A stretch of 64,000 nucleotides of DNA from Serratia ficaria (lineage in GTDB: Bacteria; Pseudomonadota; Gammaproteobacteria; Enterobacterales; Enterobacteriaceae). Location of the stretch: positions 3,100,001-3,164,000 of the forward strand of contig NZ_LT906479.1 of NCBI RefSeq assembly GCF_900187015.1, written 5' to 3'. This document shows positions 27,267 through 35,683 of the stretch, piece by piece (positions within the stretch are counted from its first letter, which is position 1; each line of letters opens with the position of its first letter). The notes beneath the pieces are model-generated. The model worked only from the letters and a program-made list of their open reading frames with translations. It made no database searches and had not been told where the DNA came from. The position numbers and the translations under genes were made by a program.

Positions 27267-27677
27267 ATGTATAACCGTAGCGGCACTCAGGCCTATGCGC
27301 AGGTCAGTCTGGAAAGCGGCGTGATGAGCGCCAGCCCGCACCAGTTAATCGTGATGCTGTTCGACGGGGCGCTCAGCGCCCTGCTTCGCGCACGCATCCT
27401 GATGAACCAGGGCGACATCGCCGGCAAGGGGCTGGCCCTGTCCAAGGCCATCAACATCATCGACAACGGTCTGAAAAGCGGCCTGGATCACCAGCAGGGC
27501 GGCGAAATGGCCGACAACCTGGCGGCGCTGTACGACTACATGAAACGCCGGCTGATGCAGGCCAACCTGCATAACGACGATGCGGCGATCGCCGAAGTGG
27601 TCAAGCTGCTGGAAAATATTGCTGACGCCTGGCGCCAGATTGGCCCCCACTATCAACCCTCTCAGGACGCCGTGTAA
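27267..27677 (+). CDS. fliS: flagellin chaperone FliS
   Basis: FliS is a cytoplasmic chaperone that binds the C-terminus of flagellin and delivers it to the export gate. The 136-residue helical protein starts [20 protein letters not shown] and has the family's [14 protein letters not shown] and the final helix. It lies 27 bases after fliD, and its stop overlaps the fliT start as TAATG. Confidence 0.95.
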   Translation: MYNRSGTQAYAQVSLESGVMSASPHQLIVMLFDGALSALLRARILMNQGDIAGKGLALSKAINIIDNGLKSGLDHQQGGEMADNLAALYDYMKRRLMQANLHNDDAAIAEVVKLLENIADAWRQIGPHYQPSQDAV

Positions 27678-28045
27678 TGGAACGTCAACAGCAACTGTTA
27701 GCCGCATATCAACAAATTTACACCCTCAGCAGCCAGATGATCGCGCTGGCGCAAACCGGCCGCTGGGAAGAGCTGGTCGAACAGGAGCTCACCTACGTGA
27801 CGGCGGTGGAAAAAACCGCCGCCTTTACCGGCCTGGTCGGCCCGTCCATCGCGCTGCAGGAGATGCTGCGCAACAAACTGCAGCAGATCCTGGATAACGA
27901 AACCGAGCTGAAGCGCCTGCTGCAGCTGCGCATGGACGAGTTGAAAGAGCTGATTGGCCAGTCGACGCGCCAGAACGTGGTCAACAATACCTACGGGCAA
28001 TTTCACGACCGCGCCCTGCTGTTGGGAGAGCCGCAGGTACGATGA
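27677..28045 (+). CDS. fliT: FliD chaperone and FlhDC inhibitor FliT
   Basis: FliT is the export chaperone of the cap protein FliD, and in Salmonella it also binds FlhDC to lower class 2 expression. The 122-residue helical protein ([20 protein letters not shown]) is the usual length. Its ATG shares bases with the fliS stop (TAATG), so translation is coupled. It ends the fliDST unit; I see no strong terminator after it. Confidence 0.92.
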   Translation: MERQQQLLAAYQQIYTLSSQMIALAQTGRWEELVEQELTYVTAVEKTAAFTGLVGPSIALQEMLRNKLQQILDNETELKRLLQLRMDELKELIGQSTRQNVVNNTYGQFHDRALLLGEPQVR

Positions 28046-28216
28046 GATCGCAACGGATAAATATCACCCCGACACGGACGTTTTCTGTTCAGCAGGAAAT
28101 TGATTTTTGATAGATAAAACACGTCGTTGTGTTTCACAACGCATGGAAAAATGTTGCTCCAGCGCTCAGCAAAGCGTAAAGATATTCTTCAGATAATGGC
28201 TGCGAAATGAATATCG
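28046..28216. other. gap between fliT and the AraC-type gene
   Basis: This 171-base gap is clearly AT-rich compared with its surroundings and must hold the promoter of the AraC-type gene. No clear terminator for fliDST is visible; no ORF is supported. Confidence 0.45.
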
Positions 28217-29065
28217 ATGGAACGTACAATTAATCTCTGTCCTGGAATTGGCGCATCGGCGCACATCATTCAGCATACTGAATTATTATTCCCCTCAGTT
28301 TATTTTGAGCAACCGCATCTGTATCTGATACGGCAAGGGCAAAAACGCGTGCGCTGGCGGCAGCGCGAAGTGGTGGCTCAGGCCGGCGAGCTGTTGATCA
28401 TCGACGGCGGCCAAACCGTGGATGTGATTAATGGCCCCTCGGAGGAAGGCGTATTCAGCTGCCAGCTGCTGACCTGCGATCCGCTGCTGCTCAGCGCCCA
28501 ACCGCCCTGCGGAGAAACGCCGCCGACAACGCCGTTCGATGCGGTGCTGGCGCTGCGCAACCTGCCCTGCGCCCTGATGCACAGCTTCGAGACCGCCAGC
28601 CTGGCGCTGGCGCTGAGACAGCGCTTTCCGGCCATTATAGTGCGCCACAAAATGTTGGAAATTCTGCTGTGGTTGACGCAGTTCGGCGTGCGCTTCATTC
28701 ATAACGAAGCCCGGGATCTCACCCAGCGGGTGCGTCGCTGCCTGGCGACCGACCCACACAGCATTTGGACCGCGGCCAAGGTGGCCGAAAGCCTGTCGAT
28801 GAGCGAAGTGGTGCTGCGCCGCAAACTGTCGATGGAGAACACCGCGTTGCGCAATCTGATGATCGACGTGCGCATGAGCAGCGCGCTGGCGTTATTGCAG
28901 TCCACCGACTGGCCGATTTCCGCCATCGCTCAGCACGTCGGCTATGAAAGCGCCTCGCGTTTTGCCGAGCGTTTTCGCAAACGCTTTGGCTTTGCCCCCA
29001 CCGCCATCCGCGGCCACCAGCGGATCATGGAGCCCGGCGCGATGCAACCTCAGGGGATCATTTAA
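28217..29065 (+). CDS. AraC-family transcriptional regulator
   Basis: The 282-residue protein has a poorly conserved N-terminal sensing domain (residues about 1-165, beta-rich around QKRVRWRQREVVAQAGELLI) and a C-terminal AraC/XylS DNA-binding domain with two helix-turn-helices: WTAAKVAESLSMSEVVLRRKL (first) and ISAIAQHVGYESASRFAERFRK (second). The spacing and the virulence-type VLRRKL resemble GadX/ExsA-like members more than sugar regulators. The ATG at 28217 lacks a good Shine-Dalgarno. The first 40 codons are AT-rich, unlike the neighbours, which hints at acquisition. The target is unknown. It is the first gene of the accessory stretch between fliT and fliE. Confidence 0.82.
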   Translation: MERTINLCPGIGASAHIIQHTELLFPSVYFEQPHLYLIRQGQKRVRWRQREVVAQAGELLIIDGGQTVDVINGPSEEGVFSCQLLTCDPLLLSAQPPCGETPPTTPFDAVLALRNLPCALMHSFETASLALALRQRFPAIIVRHKMLEILLWLTQFGVRFIHNEARDLTQRVRRCLATDPHSIWTAAKVAESLSMSEVVLRRKLSMENTALRNLMIDVRMSSALALLQSTDWPISAIAQHVGYESASRFAERFRKRFGFAPTAIRGHQRIMEPGAMQPQGII

Positions 29066-29126
29066 TCGGCGAGCATGAACGCAGGAGACGCGGACGGACG
29101 CTTGCCGGCGGCACCATAAAACATCG

Positions 29127-29146
29127 AGGCCACCGGAGGGTGGCCT
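29127..29146. terminator. hairpin between the AraC-type gene and a small ORF
   Basis: AGGCCACC and GGTGGCCT pair perfectly across GGAG. It lies 61 bases after the AraC-type stop and just past the 31-codon minus-strand ORF, so it may serve both, although T-runs are weak on both sides. Confidence 0.5.
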
Positions 29147-29154
29147 GGGGTGTT

Positions 29155-29250
29155 TCAATCTGGTTGTATTAAAACGCTTATTAGTACGACTAAAACCATC
29201 AGCATTAAAATGCTGAACAGTCGCCATCTGGTTTCGCTTTTACCGCTCAT
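29155..29250 (-). CDS. possible 31-residue single-pass membrane peptide
   Basis: The frame encodes a positively charged start (MSGKSETRWR) followed by a 17-18 residue hydrophobic segment (LFSILMLMVLVVLISVL) and the short tail IQPD. GGCGGGG lies just upstream of the ATG. The organisation (basic N-terminus, one helix, hairpin after the stop) is that of enterobacterial small membrane proteins, but I do not recognise a family. It could be chance, since 32 codons is short. Confidence 0.45.
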   Translation of the reverse strand: MSGKSETRWRLFSILMLMVLVVLISVLIQPD

Positions 29251-29638
29251 TACCCCGCCCAAAAATTATGACCTTATTCGCAGGCTTATAATAATTCGCC
29301 CGAGCCTGGGCCAATATGAATGACAGCGCGCTTTTTATCGCTCTGCTCCATTGATTGAAAATTCACTTGGCCCCAAACGGCTGAGGGACCCCCACTAAAT
29401 CAGGGCTAATAAATTAACACCCTATTTCGATAAGCTTTAGCCAGGTGGGTAAGAGCAGCATCCAGCGTTGTTCGTTTTAAAGTCCGCATCCTGGCGGCGT
29501 CACCTCGCCGTGAGGACGGAAACTGTTTACCAGAGCCTGGTCACTCCTGTTGGGGCTGCTCCCTCAGGGGGTGACTAGCGGCAAATCAATTGATAGAATA
29601 TGCTTTCAATTATCTATTCACAATAGCGATTCACCACT
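29251..29638. other. gap upstream of the HipA-like gene, possibly structured RNA
   Basis: No gene is supported in these 388 bases. The segment 29480-29576 contains several nested complementarities: CCTC/GAGG near 29507, and GTCAC plus CCTG pairing with CAGG plus GTGAC between 29540 and 29575, with GGG/CCC inside. Downstream, TTGATA (29590) and nearby AT-rich sequence are candidate promoter elements for the following gene. Confidence 0.4.
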
Positions 29639-30943
29639 ATGCCAGCTCGCTCTGACACGATACGCCAAATGCTCAGTCAAGGGCCGATGAAATCTCGTCA
29701 ACTAATTGATATGATGGGAGTTAGCCAACCGACAATGTCCCGTGCATTGAGAAATATTGGCGATGACATTGTTCGAATCGGAGCTGGCCCATCTATTCAA
29801 TACGCTCTACGCGATACCTACCGCGGATTCAGATCTGCGCCCATTTACCGTATTACCGATGAAGGGCGCATTAGGCCTCTTGGCGAGCTTATTCCGGTTC
29901 GTCCCGAGGGATTCGTCATGGTGCCAGCCGACAACGTAAGTCTCCATAGCGACGGGCTGCCGTGGTGGCTGTTTGACATGCGACCACAAGGGTATCTCGG
30001 GCGAGCCTACGCATCAACGTATGCGGCTGATCTTGGCCTGTCGGCGGACCCAGAGCAATGGACAGACTCGGATGTGGTTAAGGCGTTGCTTACTCATGGT
30101 CATGATGCTATCGGCAACCTACTGGTAGGAGAACAAGCACGGGACCGTTTCCTCGAGATGCCGGAGCCTCGTCCAGTTGAGCGAGCCACAGCGTATCCCG
30201 CGCTGGCATTAGCGGCTGCTGCCGGTGATGTACCCGGGTCATCTGCAGGCGGTGAACAGCCGAAATTTTGCACCTATACAGAACGCGGTCATGTCCTGGT
30301 GAAATTCTCGGCCCCAGACGATAACCCGGTTAGCGAACGCTGGCGTGACCTTCTGCTGGCCGAACACTTAGCGTTGAGAGTGCTTGGTGTGGAAACACAG
30401 GTACTAGATTTTGGCAGTCAGCGCTTCCTCGAGATCCCCCGATTCGACCGCGTTGGCCAACTGGGTCGTATCGGCGTCTTCTCTCTGCGGGCACTTGATG
30501 CAGAGTTTGTCGGCAATGCCAGAGCCCCCTGGCCCGTTTTGGTTGATAGCCTCGTTGCGGGAGGACATGTCCATCCTGATGCCGCAGCTGGCACCGCCCG
30601 GCTTTGGGCATTTGGGACGCTAATCGGCAATACCGACATGCACCACGGGAACTTGTCGTTCATCAGCAGCCATGGTCGCCCGTATCACCTTGCACCGGCC
30701 TACGACATTCTGCCTATGGGATTCGCCCCCAGAGCGGGCGGTGCAATAGTGAACGAGCTTCGGCCGGCGTCACTATCGGAAGTCATTAGCGGGGATGTCT
30801 GGCAGGAAACGTTGGGCCTGGCCGAGAACTTCTTTGTTATGGCCAGTGATTGCGGGCGTTTCTCCGCCCATTTCGGTCCATGCCTTGAGGCATTACGCCG
30901 TCACCTTGACGAGGCCAGAACGCGTATCGCCCGTCTAGGGTAA
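29639..30943 (+). CDS. yjjJ: HipA-family kinase with fused HTH (YjjJ type)
   Basis: The 434-residue protein joins an N-terminal winged helix-turn-helix (residues about 5-45, GVSQPTMSRALRNIG) to a HipA-like serine/threonine kinase. The kinase parts are visible: the phosphate loop SSAGGEQPKF, the catalytic loop GNTDMHHGNLSF with D333 and N338, and the metal aspartate D356 in YDILPM. E. coli YjjJ has this design and is toxic when overproduced, like HipA, which phosphorylates GltX. No separate hipB lies upstream; the fused HTH may replace it. The start lacks a good ribosome site. Codon use is less GC-biased than in the flagellar genes, suggesting transfer. Confidence 0.83.
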   Translation: MPARSDTIRQMLSQGPMKSRQLIDMMGVSQPTMSRALRNIGDDIVRIGAGPSIQYALRDTYRGFRSAPIYRITDEGRIRPLGELIPVRPEGFVMVPADNVSLHSDGLPWWLFDMRPQGYLGRAYASTYAADLGLSADPEQWTDSDVVKALLTHGHDAIGNLLVGEQARDRFLEMPEPRPVERATAYPALALAAAAGDVPGSSAGGEQPKFCTYTERGHVLVKFSAPDDNPVSERWRDLLLAEHLALRVLGVETQVLDFGSQRFLEIPRFDRVGQLGRIGVFSLRALDAEFVGNARAPWPVLVDSLVAGGHVHPDAAAGTARLWAFGTLIGNTDMHHGNLSFISSHGRPYHLAPAYDILPMGFAPRAGGAIVNELRPASLSEVISGDVWQETLGLAENFFVMASDCGRFSAHFGPCLEALRRHLDEARTRIARLG

Positions 30944-31124
30944 AAAGCGAGTTCAAATTTGCCGATCCACTCATTTTTCAACTCAATAGGGTCCAAAGCG
31001 TGCGGGTATATATGCCCGAAAAATACCAGAATCGGGCGACAGATCAGCACAACGGCATCTGAGCCAATCCCAGTACGGGTCAGTCCTTGAAAGTAGCTAG
31101 CCAACGTTTTTTGGCGAGATGCGC
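30944..31124. other. gap with a possible gene remnant
   Basis: This short, less GC-rich stretch lies between the convergent HipA-like gene and the orphan ORF. On the minus strand a TTG-initiated frame (31104 down to 30901) encodes a plausible-looking sequence including DPIELKNEWIGKFELAFYP, but it runs into the 3-prime end of the HipA-like gene and has no ribosome site. It may be a decayed gene end. Confidence 0.3.
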
Positions 31125-31400
31125 TTATTTGCGGCCGTGGGTCTTCCCGGCGACCAAAAGGTGTTTATGCGTTTGGCAAAAACATTCGTTGTGCCAGCCA
31201 TAATGCGGGTCTGCGCAGATCGAGAATGTCACCGAGGACGGAACCCGGCCGCGATATTTTCGCTCGTTAAGGTCCTTGCTCAGCGAAATGAACAGGCTGT
31301 CGGCCGAAGGCCAGCCTTCGCTGACCTCAAGCACGCTATTGCCCCGATTTATTTCCGTCTTCAGCACTCCCTGAAGACAAGCGCATAGCCTGTCGATCAT
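31125..31400 (-). CDS. hypothetical 91-residue protein
   Basis: I do not recognise the family by function. The product is 91 residues, cytoplasmic, with a plausible globular composition: an N-terminal helix (MIDRLCACLQGVLKTEI), the segment SEGWPSADSLFISLSKDL, and a Cys/His-rich end (GWHNECFCQTHKHLLVAGKT) that might bind metal. GGAGG stands seven bases before the ATG, which favours this frame over the overlapping plus-strand frame 31119-31388. The gene converges on the HipA-like gene and belongs to the accessory stretch. Confidence 0.55.
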   Translation of the reverse strand: MIDRLCACLQGVLKTEINRGNSVLEVSEGWPSADSLFISLSKDLNERKYRGRVPSSVTFSICADPHYGWHNECFCQTHKHLLVAGKTHGRK

Positions 31401-31519
31401 GGCTTAACCTCCAAGGCGACAATAGGATTTATCACGTTGTTACTCGGCCATTGAAGAGTAAACTTCCTCAGGATGCCTCAACGCTGGCGACGGCGGCAAC
31501 CTAATCTGCAAGGTTAAAA

Positions 31520-31630
31520 ATGAAAAAATTGCTGGTCGTGGCGCTGATTGTCGCCGCGTTGTTATATGTGTTCAAAACAGATATTCAAGTTTTCTATCTC
31601 AAGCAGATTGAATTTCAGAGCGCCAGATAG
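31520..31630 (+). CDS. possible 36-residue membrane or secreted peptide
   Basis: MKKLLVVALIVAALLYVF gives a basic start and an 15-16 residue hydrophobic segment, followed by a polar tail (KTDIQVFYLKQIEFQSAR). AAGG lies six bases before the ATG, and a perfect 11-bp terminator hairpin begins at the stop codon, so the unit looks complete. I do not recognise it. Confidence 0.5.
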   Translation: MKKLLVVALIVAALLYVFKTDIQVFYLKQIEFQSAR

Positions 31631-31657
31631 CAAAAAGCCTCCGATGGGCTTTTTGCT
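31629..31657. terminator. bidirectional terminator next to fliE
   Basis: AGCAAAAAGCC and GGCTTTTTGCT pair perfectly across seven bases. A- and T-runs are built into the arms, so it can end both the small plus-strand gene and fliE on the minus strand. Confidence 0.88.
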
Positions 31658-31692
31658 GCGAGAGACGGGTGCAGATGATGATGGAAATCCCA

Positions 31693-32007
31693 TCACACCG
31701 GCATATTCATGATTTCCTGGTACGCCGCCACCAGCCTGTTGCGCACCTGCACCCCCAGCTGCAGCGATACCGACGACTTTTGCAGATCGACCATCACATC
31801 GTTGAGGCTGATGCCCGGCGCGCCCAGCTCGAAGTCCTGCGCCTGTTTGCGCGCCGCCTGTTGGGTGTCGCTGATTTTGCCGATGGCCGCCTTCAGTTCG
31901 CTGGCGAAACTGACGCCCTGCGTCGTCGGGCCCGGCCCCATCTGCCCGGCCTGAATCGCCGTCGCCTGCAGCTGCTGCAGCACCCCTTCAATCCCCTGAA
32001 TTGCCAT
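31693..32007 (-). CDS. fliE: flagellar MS-ring/rod adaptor FliE
   Basis: FliE joins the MS ring to the rod and is among the first exported subunits. The 104-residue protein starts [19 protein letters not shown], as in E. coli, and ends in the conserved [20 protein letters not shown] start at 32007; the frame is open to 32070, but that would add a non-conserved basic extension. It is a single gene divergent from fliF, as usual. Confidence 0.94.
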   Translation of the reverse strand: MAIQGIEGVLQQLQATAIQAGQMGPGPTTQGVSFASELKAAIGKISDTQQAARKQAQDFELGAPGISLNDVMVDLQKSSVSLQLGVQVRNRLVAAYQEIMNMPV

Positions 32008-32222
32008 TTTGATCTCTGCCTTACTCCGTTGACGGGCGCTATGGCGTCCGACATTTCTCCGATGCTGCACAGCCTACCACAGCGGTTTTTTGCTAAATCG
32101 GTTAATTAACTGCAAAAAACCCGGCTTATCGGGCCATCGAAATCGCCGTCGCGGGCAAATAATGGCATGCCCAGAAATGGGAGCGCCGCTATTTAGAAGA
32201 TATGTGTATCAGGGAGTCTGTT
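32008..32222. promoter_or_regulatory. divergent fliE/fliF promoter region
   Basis: These 215 bases between fliE and the fliF leader must carry two class 2 (FlhDC-dependent) promoters. The centre (32090-32210) is AT-rich. I cannot place the degenerate FlhDC boxes with confidence. AGGGAG at its right end is the ribosome site of the putative leader ORF. Confidence 0.45.
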
Positions 32223-32324
32223 TTGTCACACAACGCTAACCATACCGTTCATCAGCCTGGCAGGGAGCTGCGCAGCGGCCCGCACCGGATCCTGAGCGCC
32301 ATTGAAGGACCGGACCTAAAATGA
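32223..32324 (+). CDS. putative 33-codon leader ORF overlapping fliF
   Basis: A TTG codon six bases after GGGAG opens a frame of 33 codons (starting SHNANHTVHQPGREL after the initiator) whose stop TGA overlaps the fliF start as ATGA. This is the same overlap used between coupled flagellar genes in this window (fliF/fliG, fliJ/fliK, fliO/fliP). Translation is not proven and the peptide is polar with no recognised motif. If real, it would couple fliF translation to the leader. The fliF ribosome site (AAGGA, 11 bases from its ATG) is itself poorly spaced. Confidence 0.35.
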   Translation: MSHNANHTVHQPGRELRSGPHRILSAIEGPDLK

Positions 32325-34000
32325 GTGCCTCAATCATCGCCGGCGAAAGCCGCGACCATGGCCTGCTGGCCATCTGGAACCGTCTGCGCGCCAACCCGAA
32401 GATCCCGTTGCTGGTCGCCGCTTCCGCCGCGATCGCCATCGTGGTCGCGCTGCTGTTATGGGCAAAAAGTCCAGACTACCGCGTGCTGTACAGCAACCTG
32501 AACGATCGCGACGGTGGCGCCATCGTCACCCAGCTCACGCAGATGAACATCCCTTACCGCTTCGCTGAAAACGGCGCGGCGCTGCTGATCCCGGCGGAAA
32601 AGGTGCATGAAACCCGTCTGCGTCTGGCGCAGCAGGGGTTGCCGAAAGGCGGCGCCGTCGGCTTCGAACTGCTGGATCAGGAAAAATTCGGCATCAGCCA
32701 GTTCAGCGAGCAGATTAACTATCAGCGCGCGCTGGAGGGCGAACTGTCGCGCACCATCGAATCGCTGGGGCCGGTGCAGAACGCCCGCGTGCATCTGGCG
32801 CTGCCCAAACCTTCGCTGTTCGTGCGCGAACAAAAGTCCCCTTCCGCCTCGGTAACGCTAACGCTGCAGCCAGGCCGCGCGCTGGATGACGGCCAAATCA
32901 ACGCCATCGTCTATATGGTCTCGAGCAGCGTCGCCGGCCTGCCGCCGGGCAACGTGACGGTGGTCGATCAGGCCGGCCGTCTGCTGACCCAGTCCGACGG
33001 CACCGGGCGCGATCTCAACGCCGCCCAGCTGAAATACGCCGGCGAAGTGGAAAGCCGTTTCCAGCGTCGCATTGAAGCGATCCTGGCGCCGATGGTCGGC
33101 AGCGCCAACGTGCGCGCCCAGGTCACCGCGCAGATCGATTTCGCCACCCGCGAACAAACCGACGAAGAATATCAGCCCAATCAGCAGCCGAATAAGGCCG
33201 CCGTACGCTCTCAGCAAACCAGCCTGAGCGAGCAGATTGGCGGGCCGCAGGTCGGCGGCGTGCCGGGGGCGCTGTCCAATCAGCCGAGCGCGCCGGCCAG
33301 CGCGCCGATAGAAACCGCCAAGCCCGCGGCCGCCGGCAATAACGCCGCCCGGCCGACCGCCGCCGATGCCGGCAGCCGCGGGCCGCAAAACACCCGGCGC
33401 GACGAGACCACCAACTATGAGGTCGATCGCACCATCCGCCATACCCAGCAGAAAGCCGGCGCCGTGCAGCGGCTGTCGGTGGCGGTGGTGGTCAACTACC
33501 GCGGCGCGGGCAAAGACGGCAAACCGCTGCCGATGAGCAAGGAACAGCTGACGCAGATTGAATCGCTGGTGCGTGAGGCCATGGGCTACTCCAGCAGCCG
33601 CGGCGACACCCTGAACGTGATTAACACGCCGTTTACCGATAACGAGGCCACCGGCGGCGAACTGCCGTTCTGGCAGAGCCAGTCGTTTATCGATCGCCTG
33701 CTCGACGCCGGCCGTTACCTGCTGGTGCTGCTGGTGGCCTGGCTACTGTGGCGCAAACTGGTGCGGCCGCAGCTGCTGCACCGCCAGGCGGCGCAGCAGG
33801 CCGCCATCGCCGCCGCCAATGCGCCCGCCGCCAAGCCGGCCGACGGCGGCAAACCGAGCAATGAGGAGCTGGCGCAGCGCCGCAAGTCGCAGCAGCGCGT
33901 CAGCGCAGAAGTCCAGAGCCAGCGGATCCGCGATCTGGCTGATAAAGACCCGCGCGTGGTCGCTCTGGTAATCCGCCAATGGATGAGTAACGAGATATGA
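32321..34000 (+). CDS. fliF: flagellar MS-ring protein FliF
   Basis: FliF forms the MS ring in the inner membrane, the base on which rotor and export gate assemble. The 559-residue protein has two membrane segments (residues about 27-47 and 466-485), periplasmic ring-building motifs between them ([16 protein letters not shown] [43 protein letters not shown]) and a C-terminal cytoplasmic FliG-binding tail ending [18 protein letters not shown] Pro/Ala-rich stretch (about 320-365) is a variable loop. It heads fliFGHIJK, and its stop overlaps fliG as ATGA. Confidence 0.96.
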   Translation: MSASIIAGESRDHGLLAIWNRLRANPKIPLLVAASAAIAIVVALLLWAKSPDYRVLYSNLNDRDGGAIVTQLTQMNIPYRFAENGAALLIPAEKVHETRLRLAQQGLPKGGAVGFELLDQEKFGISQFSEQINYQRALEGELSRTIESLGPVQNARVHLALPKPSLFVREQKSPSASVTLTLQPGRALDDGQINAIVYMVSSSVAGLPPGNVTVVDQAGRLLTQSDGTGRDLNAAQLKYAGEVESRFQRRIEAILAPMVGSANVRAQVTAQIDFATREQTDEEYQPNQQPNKAAVRSQQTSLSEQIGGPQVGGVPGALSNQPSAPASAPIETAKPAAAGNNAARPTAADAGSRGPQNTRRDETTNYEVDRTIRHTQQKAGAVQRLSVAVVVNYRGAGKDGKPLPMSKEQLTQIESLVREAMGYSSSRGDTLNVINTPFTDNEATGGELPFWQSQSFIDRLLDAGRYLLVLLVAWLLWRKLVRPQLLHRQAAQQAAIAAANAPAAKPADGGKPSNEELAQRRKSQQRVSAEVQSQRIRDLADKDPRVVALVIRQWMSNEI

Positions 34001-34989
34001 GCCTGACCGGAACCGAAAAAAGCGCCATTCTGCTGATGACGCTGGGGGAAGATCGCGCGGCGGAGGTGTTCAAGCACCTCTCCTCGCGCGAAGTGCAGCA
34101 GCTGAGCGGCACCATGGCCAGCATGAGCCAGGTGTCGCACAAACAGCTGAGCGAAATACTGGGCGAGTTTGAAGACGACGCCGAACAGTATGCGGCGCTG
34201 AGCGTCAACGCCAGCGACTACCTGCGTTCGGTGCTGGTCAAAGCGCTGGGCGAAGAGCGCGCCGCCAGCCTGCTGGAAGACATTCTCGAATCGCGCGAAA
34301 CCACCACCGGCATGGAAACGCTCAACTTTATGGAGCCGCAGAGCGCGGCGGATCTGATCCGCGACGAACACCCGCAAATCATCGCCACCATTCTGGTGCA
34401 CCTGAAGCGCGGCCAGGCGGCGGATATTCTGGCGCTGTTCGACGAGCGCCTGCGCAACGACGTAATGCTGCGCATCGCCACCTTCGGCGGCGTGCAGCCG
34501 GCGGCGCTGGCGGAATTGACCGAAGTGCTGAACAACCTGCTCGACGGCCAGAACCTCAAGCGCAGCAAAATGGGCGGGGTGCGTACCGCAGCCGAGATCA
34601 TCAACCTGATGAAAACGCAGCAGGAAGAAGCGGTTATCGATGCGATGCGCGAATACGACGGCGAGCTGGCGCAGAAAATCATCGACGAAATGTTCCTGTT
34701 CGAGAACCTGGTGGAAGTCGACGACCGCAGCATCCAGCGCCTGCTGCAGGAAGTGGAAGGCGAGTCGTTGCTGATTGCCCTGAAGGGCGCCGAGCAGCCG
34801 CTGCGCGAGAAGTTCCTCAAGAACATGTCGCAGCGCGCCGCCGACATCCTGCGCGACGATCTGGCCAACCGCGGGCCGGTGCGCATGTCGCAGGTGGAGA
34901 ACGAACAGAAAGCCATTCTGCTGGTGGTTCGCCGCCTGGCGGAGAGCGGCGAAATGATCATCGGCGGTGGCGAGGACACCTATGTCTGA
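33997..34989 (+). CDS. fliG: flagellar rotor/switch protein FliG
   Basis: FliG sits on the MS ring, contacts MotA and switches rotation. The 330-residue protein has the N-terminal FliF-binding domain ([20 protein letters not shown]), the middle domain with the EHPQ motif ([14 protein letters not shown]) and the C-terminal torque domain with its charged helix. Its ATG overlaps the fliF stop, and its 3-prime end overlaps fliH by 8 bases. Length is normal. Confidence 0.97.
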   Translation: MSLTGTEKSAILLMTLGEDRAAEVFKHLSSREVQQLSGTMASMSQVSHKQLSEILGEFEDDAEQYAALSVNASDYLRSVLVKALGEERAASLLEDILESRETTTGMETLNFMEPQSAADLIRDEHPQIIATILVHLKRGQAADILALFDERLRNDVMLRIATFGGVQPAALAELTEVLNNLLDGQNLKRSKMGGVRTAAEIINLMKTQQEEAVIDAMREYDGELAQKIIDEMFLFENLVEVDDRSIQRLLQEVEGESLLIALKGAEQPLREKFLKNMSQRAADILRDDLANRGPVRMSQVENEQKAILLVVRRLAESGEMIIGGGEDTYV

Positions 34990-35683
34990 GCGCATTAACG
35001 CCCTGCCCTGGCAGCCCTGGTCGCTGAACGATCTGGCCGAAAAACCGCCGGCCTTCGAACCGCCGCCGCCCGTCGCGGCAAGCGACGCGGCGCCGCAGGA
35101 TGAGCAAGCCGACCTGCAGCAACGGTTGGCGCAGCTGCGCCTGCAGGCCGAGCAACAGGGCCGGCAGCAGGGTTACGCCGACGGCCAGCAACAAGGCTAC
35201 GAGGCCGGTTTCCAATCCGGGCTGGAGGAAGGCCGTCAGCAAGGCTTGCTGGAGGCGCAGCAGCAGCAACAGCCGCTGACCGCCCACTGGCAGCAGCTGG
35301 TGACCGAATTCCAGCATACGCTGGACGCGCTGGATAGCGTGATCGCCTCCCGCTTGATGCAGCTGGCGCTGACCGCCGCCAGGCAGGTGCTGGGCCAGCC
35401 GCCGGTGTGCGACGGCACCGCCCTGCTCGGCCAGATCCAGCAGCTGATTCAACAGGAACCGATGTTCAACGGCAAGCCGCAGCTGCGCGTGCACCCGGAC
35501 GACTATCCGCGGGTCGAGCAGCAGCTGGGGGTCACCCTCGGCCTGCACGGTTGGCGGCTGCTGGCGGACGGCCAACTGCATCCCGGCGGCTGCAAGGTCA
35601 GCGCCGAGGAAGGCGATCTCGACGCCAGCCTGGCGACGCGCTGGCATGAGCTGTGCCGCCTGGCCGCCCCGGGGGAAGTGTAA
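34982..35683 (+). CDS. fliH: flagellar export ATPase regulator FliH
   Basis: FliH is the peripheral stator of the export ATPase and binds FliI as a dimer. The 233-residue protein starts [20 protein letters not shown] and has the Gln/Gly-rich GxxxG-type helix ([18 protein letters not shown] followed by further GxxxG repeats) typical of FliH, then the C-terminal FliI-binding domain. I use the ATG at 34982, which has GAGG upstream and overlaps fliG by 8 bases; the frame opens five codons earlier. Its stop overlaps fliI as TAATG. Confidence 0.94.
   Translation: MSERINALPWQPWSLNDLAEKPPAFEPPPPVAASDAAPQDEQADLQQRLAQLRLQAEQQGRQQGYADGQQQGYEAGFQSGLEEGRQQGLLEAQQQQQPLTAHWQQLVTEFQHTLDALDSVIASRLMQLALTAARQVLGQPPVCDGTALLGQIQQLIQQEPMFNGKPQLRVHPDDYPRVEQQLGVTLGLHGWRLLADGQLHPGGCKVSAEEGDLDASLATRWHELCRLAAPGEV

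Noticed and set aside
31119..31388. 89-codon plus-strand frame over the orphan gene
   Set aside because: No ribosome site, while the opposite frame has GGAGG at ideal spacing.
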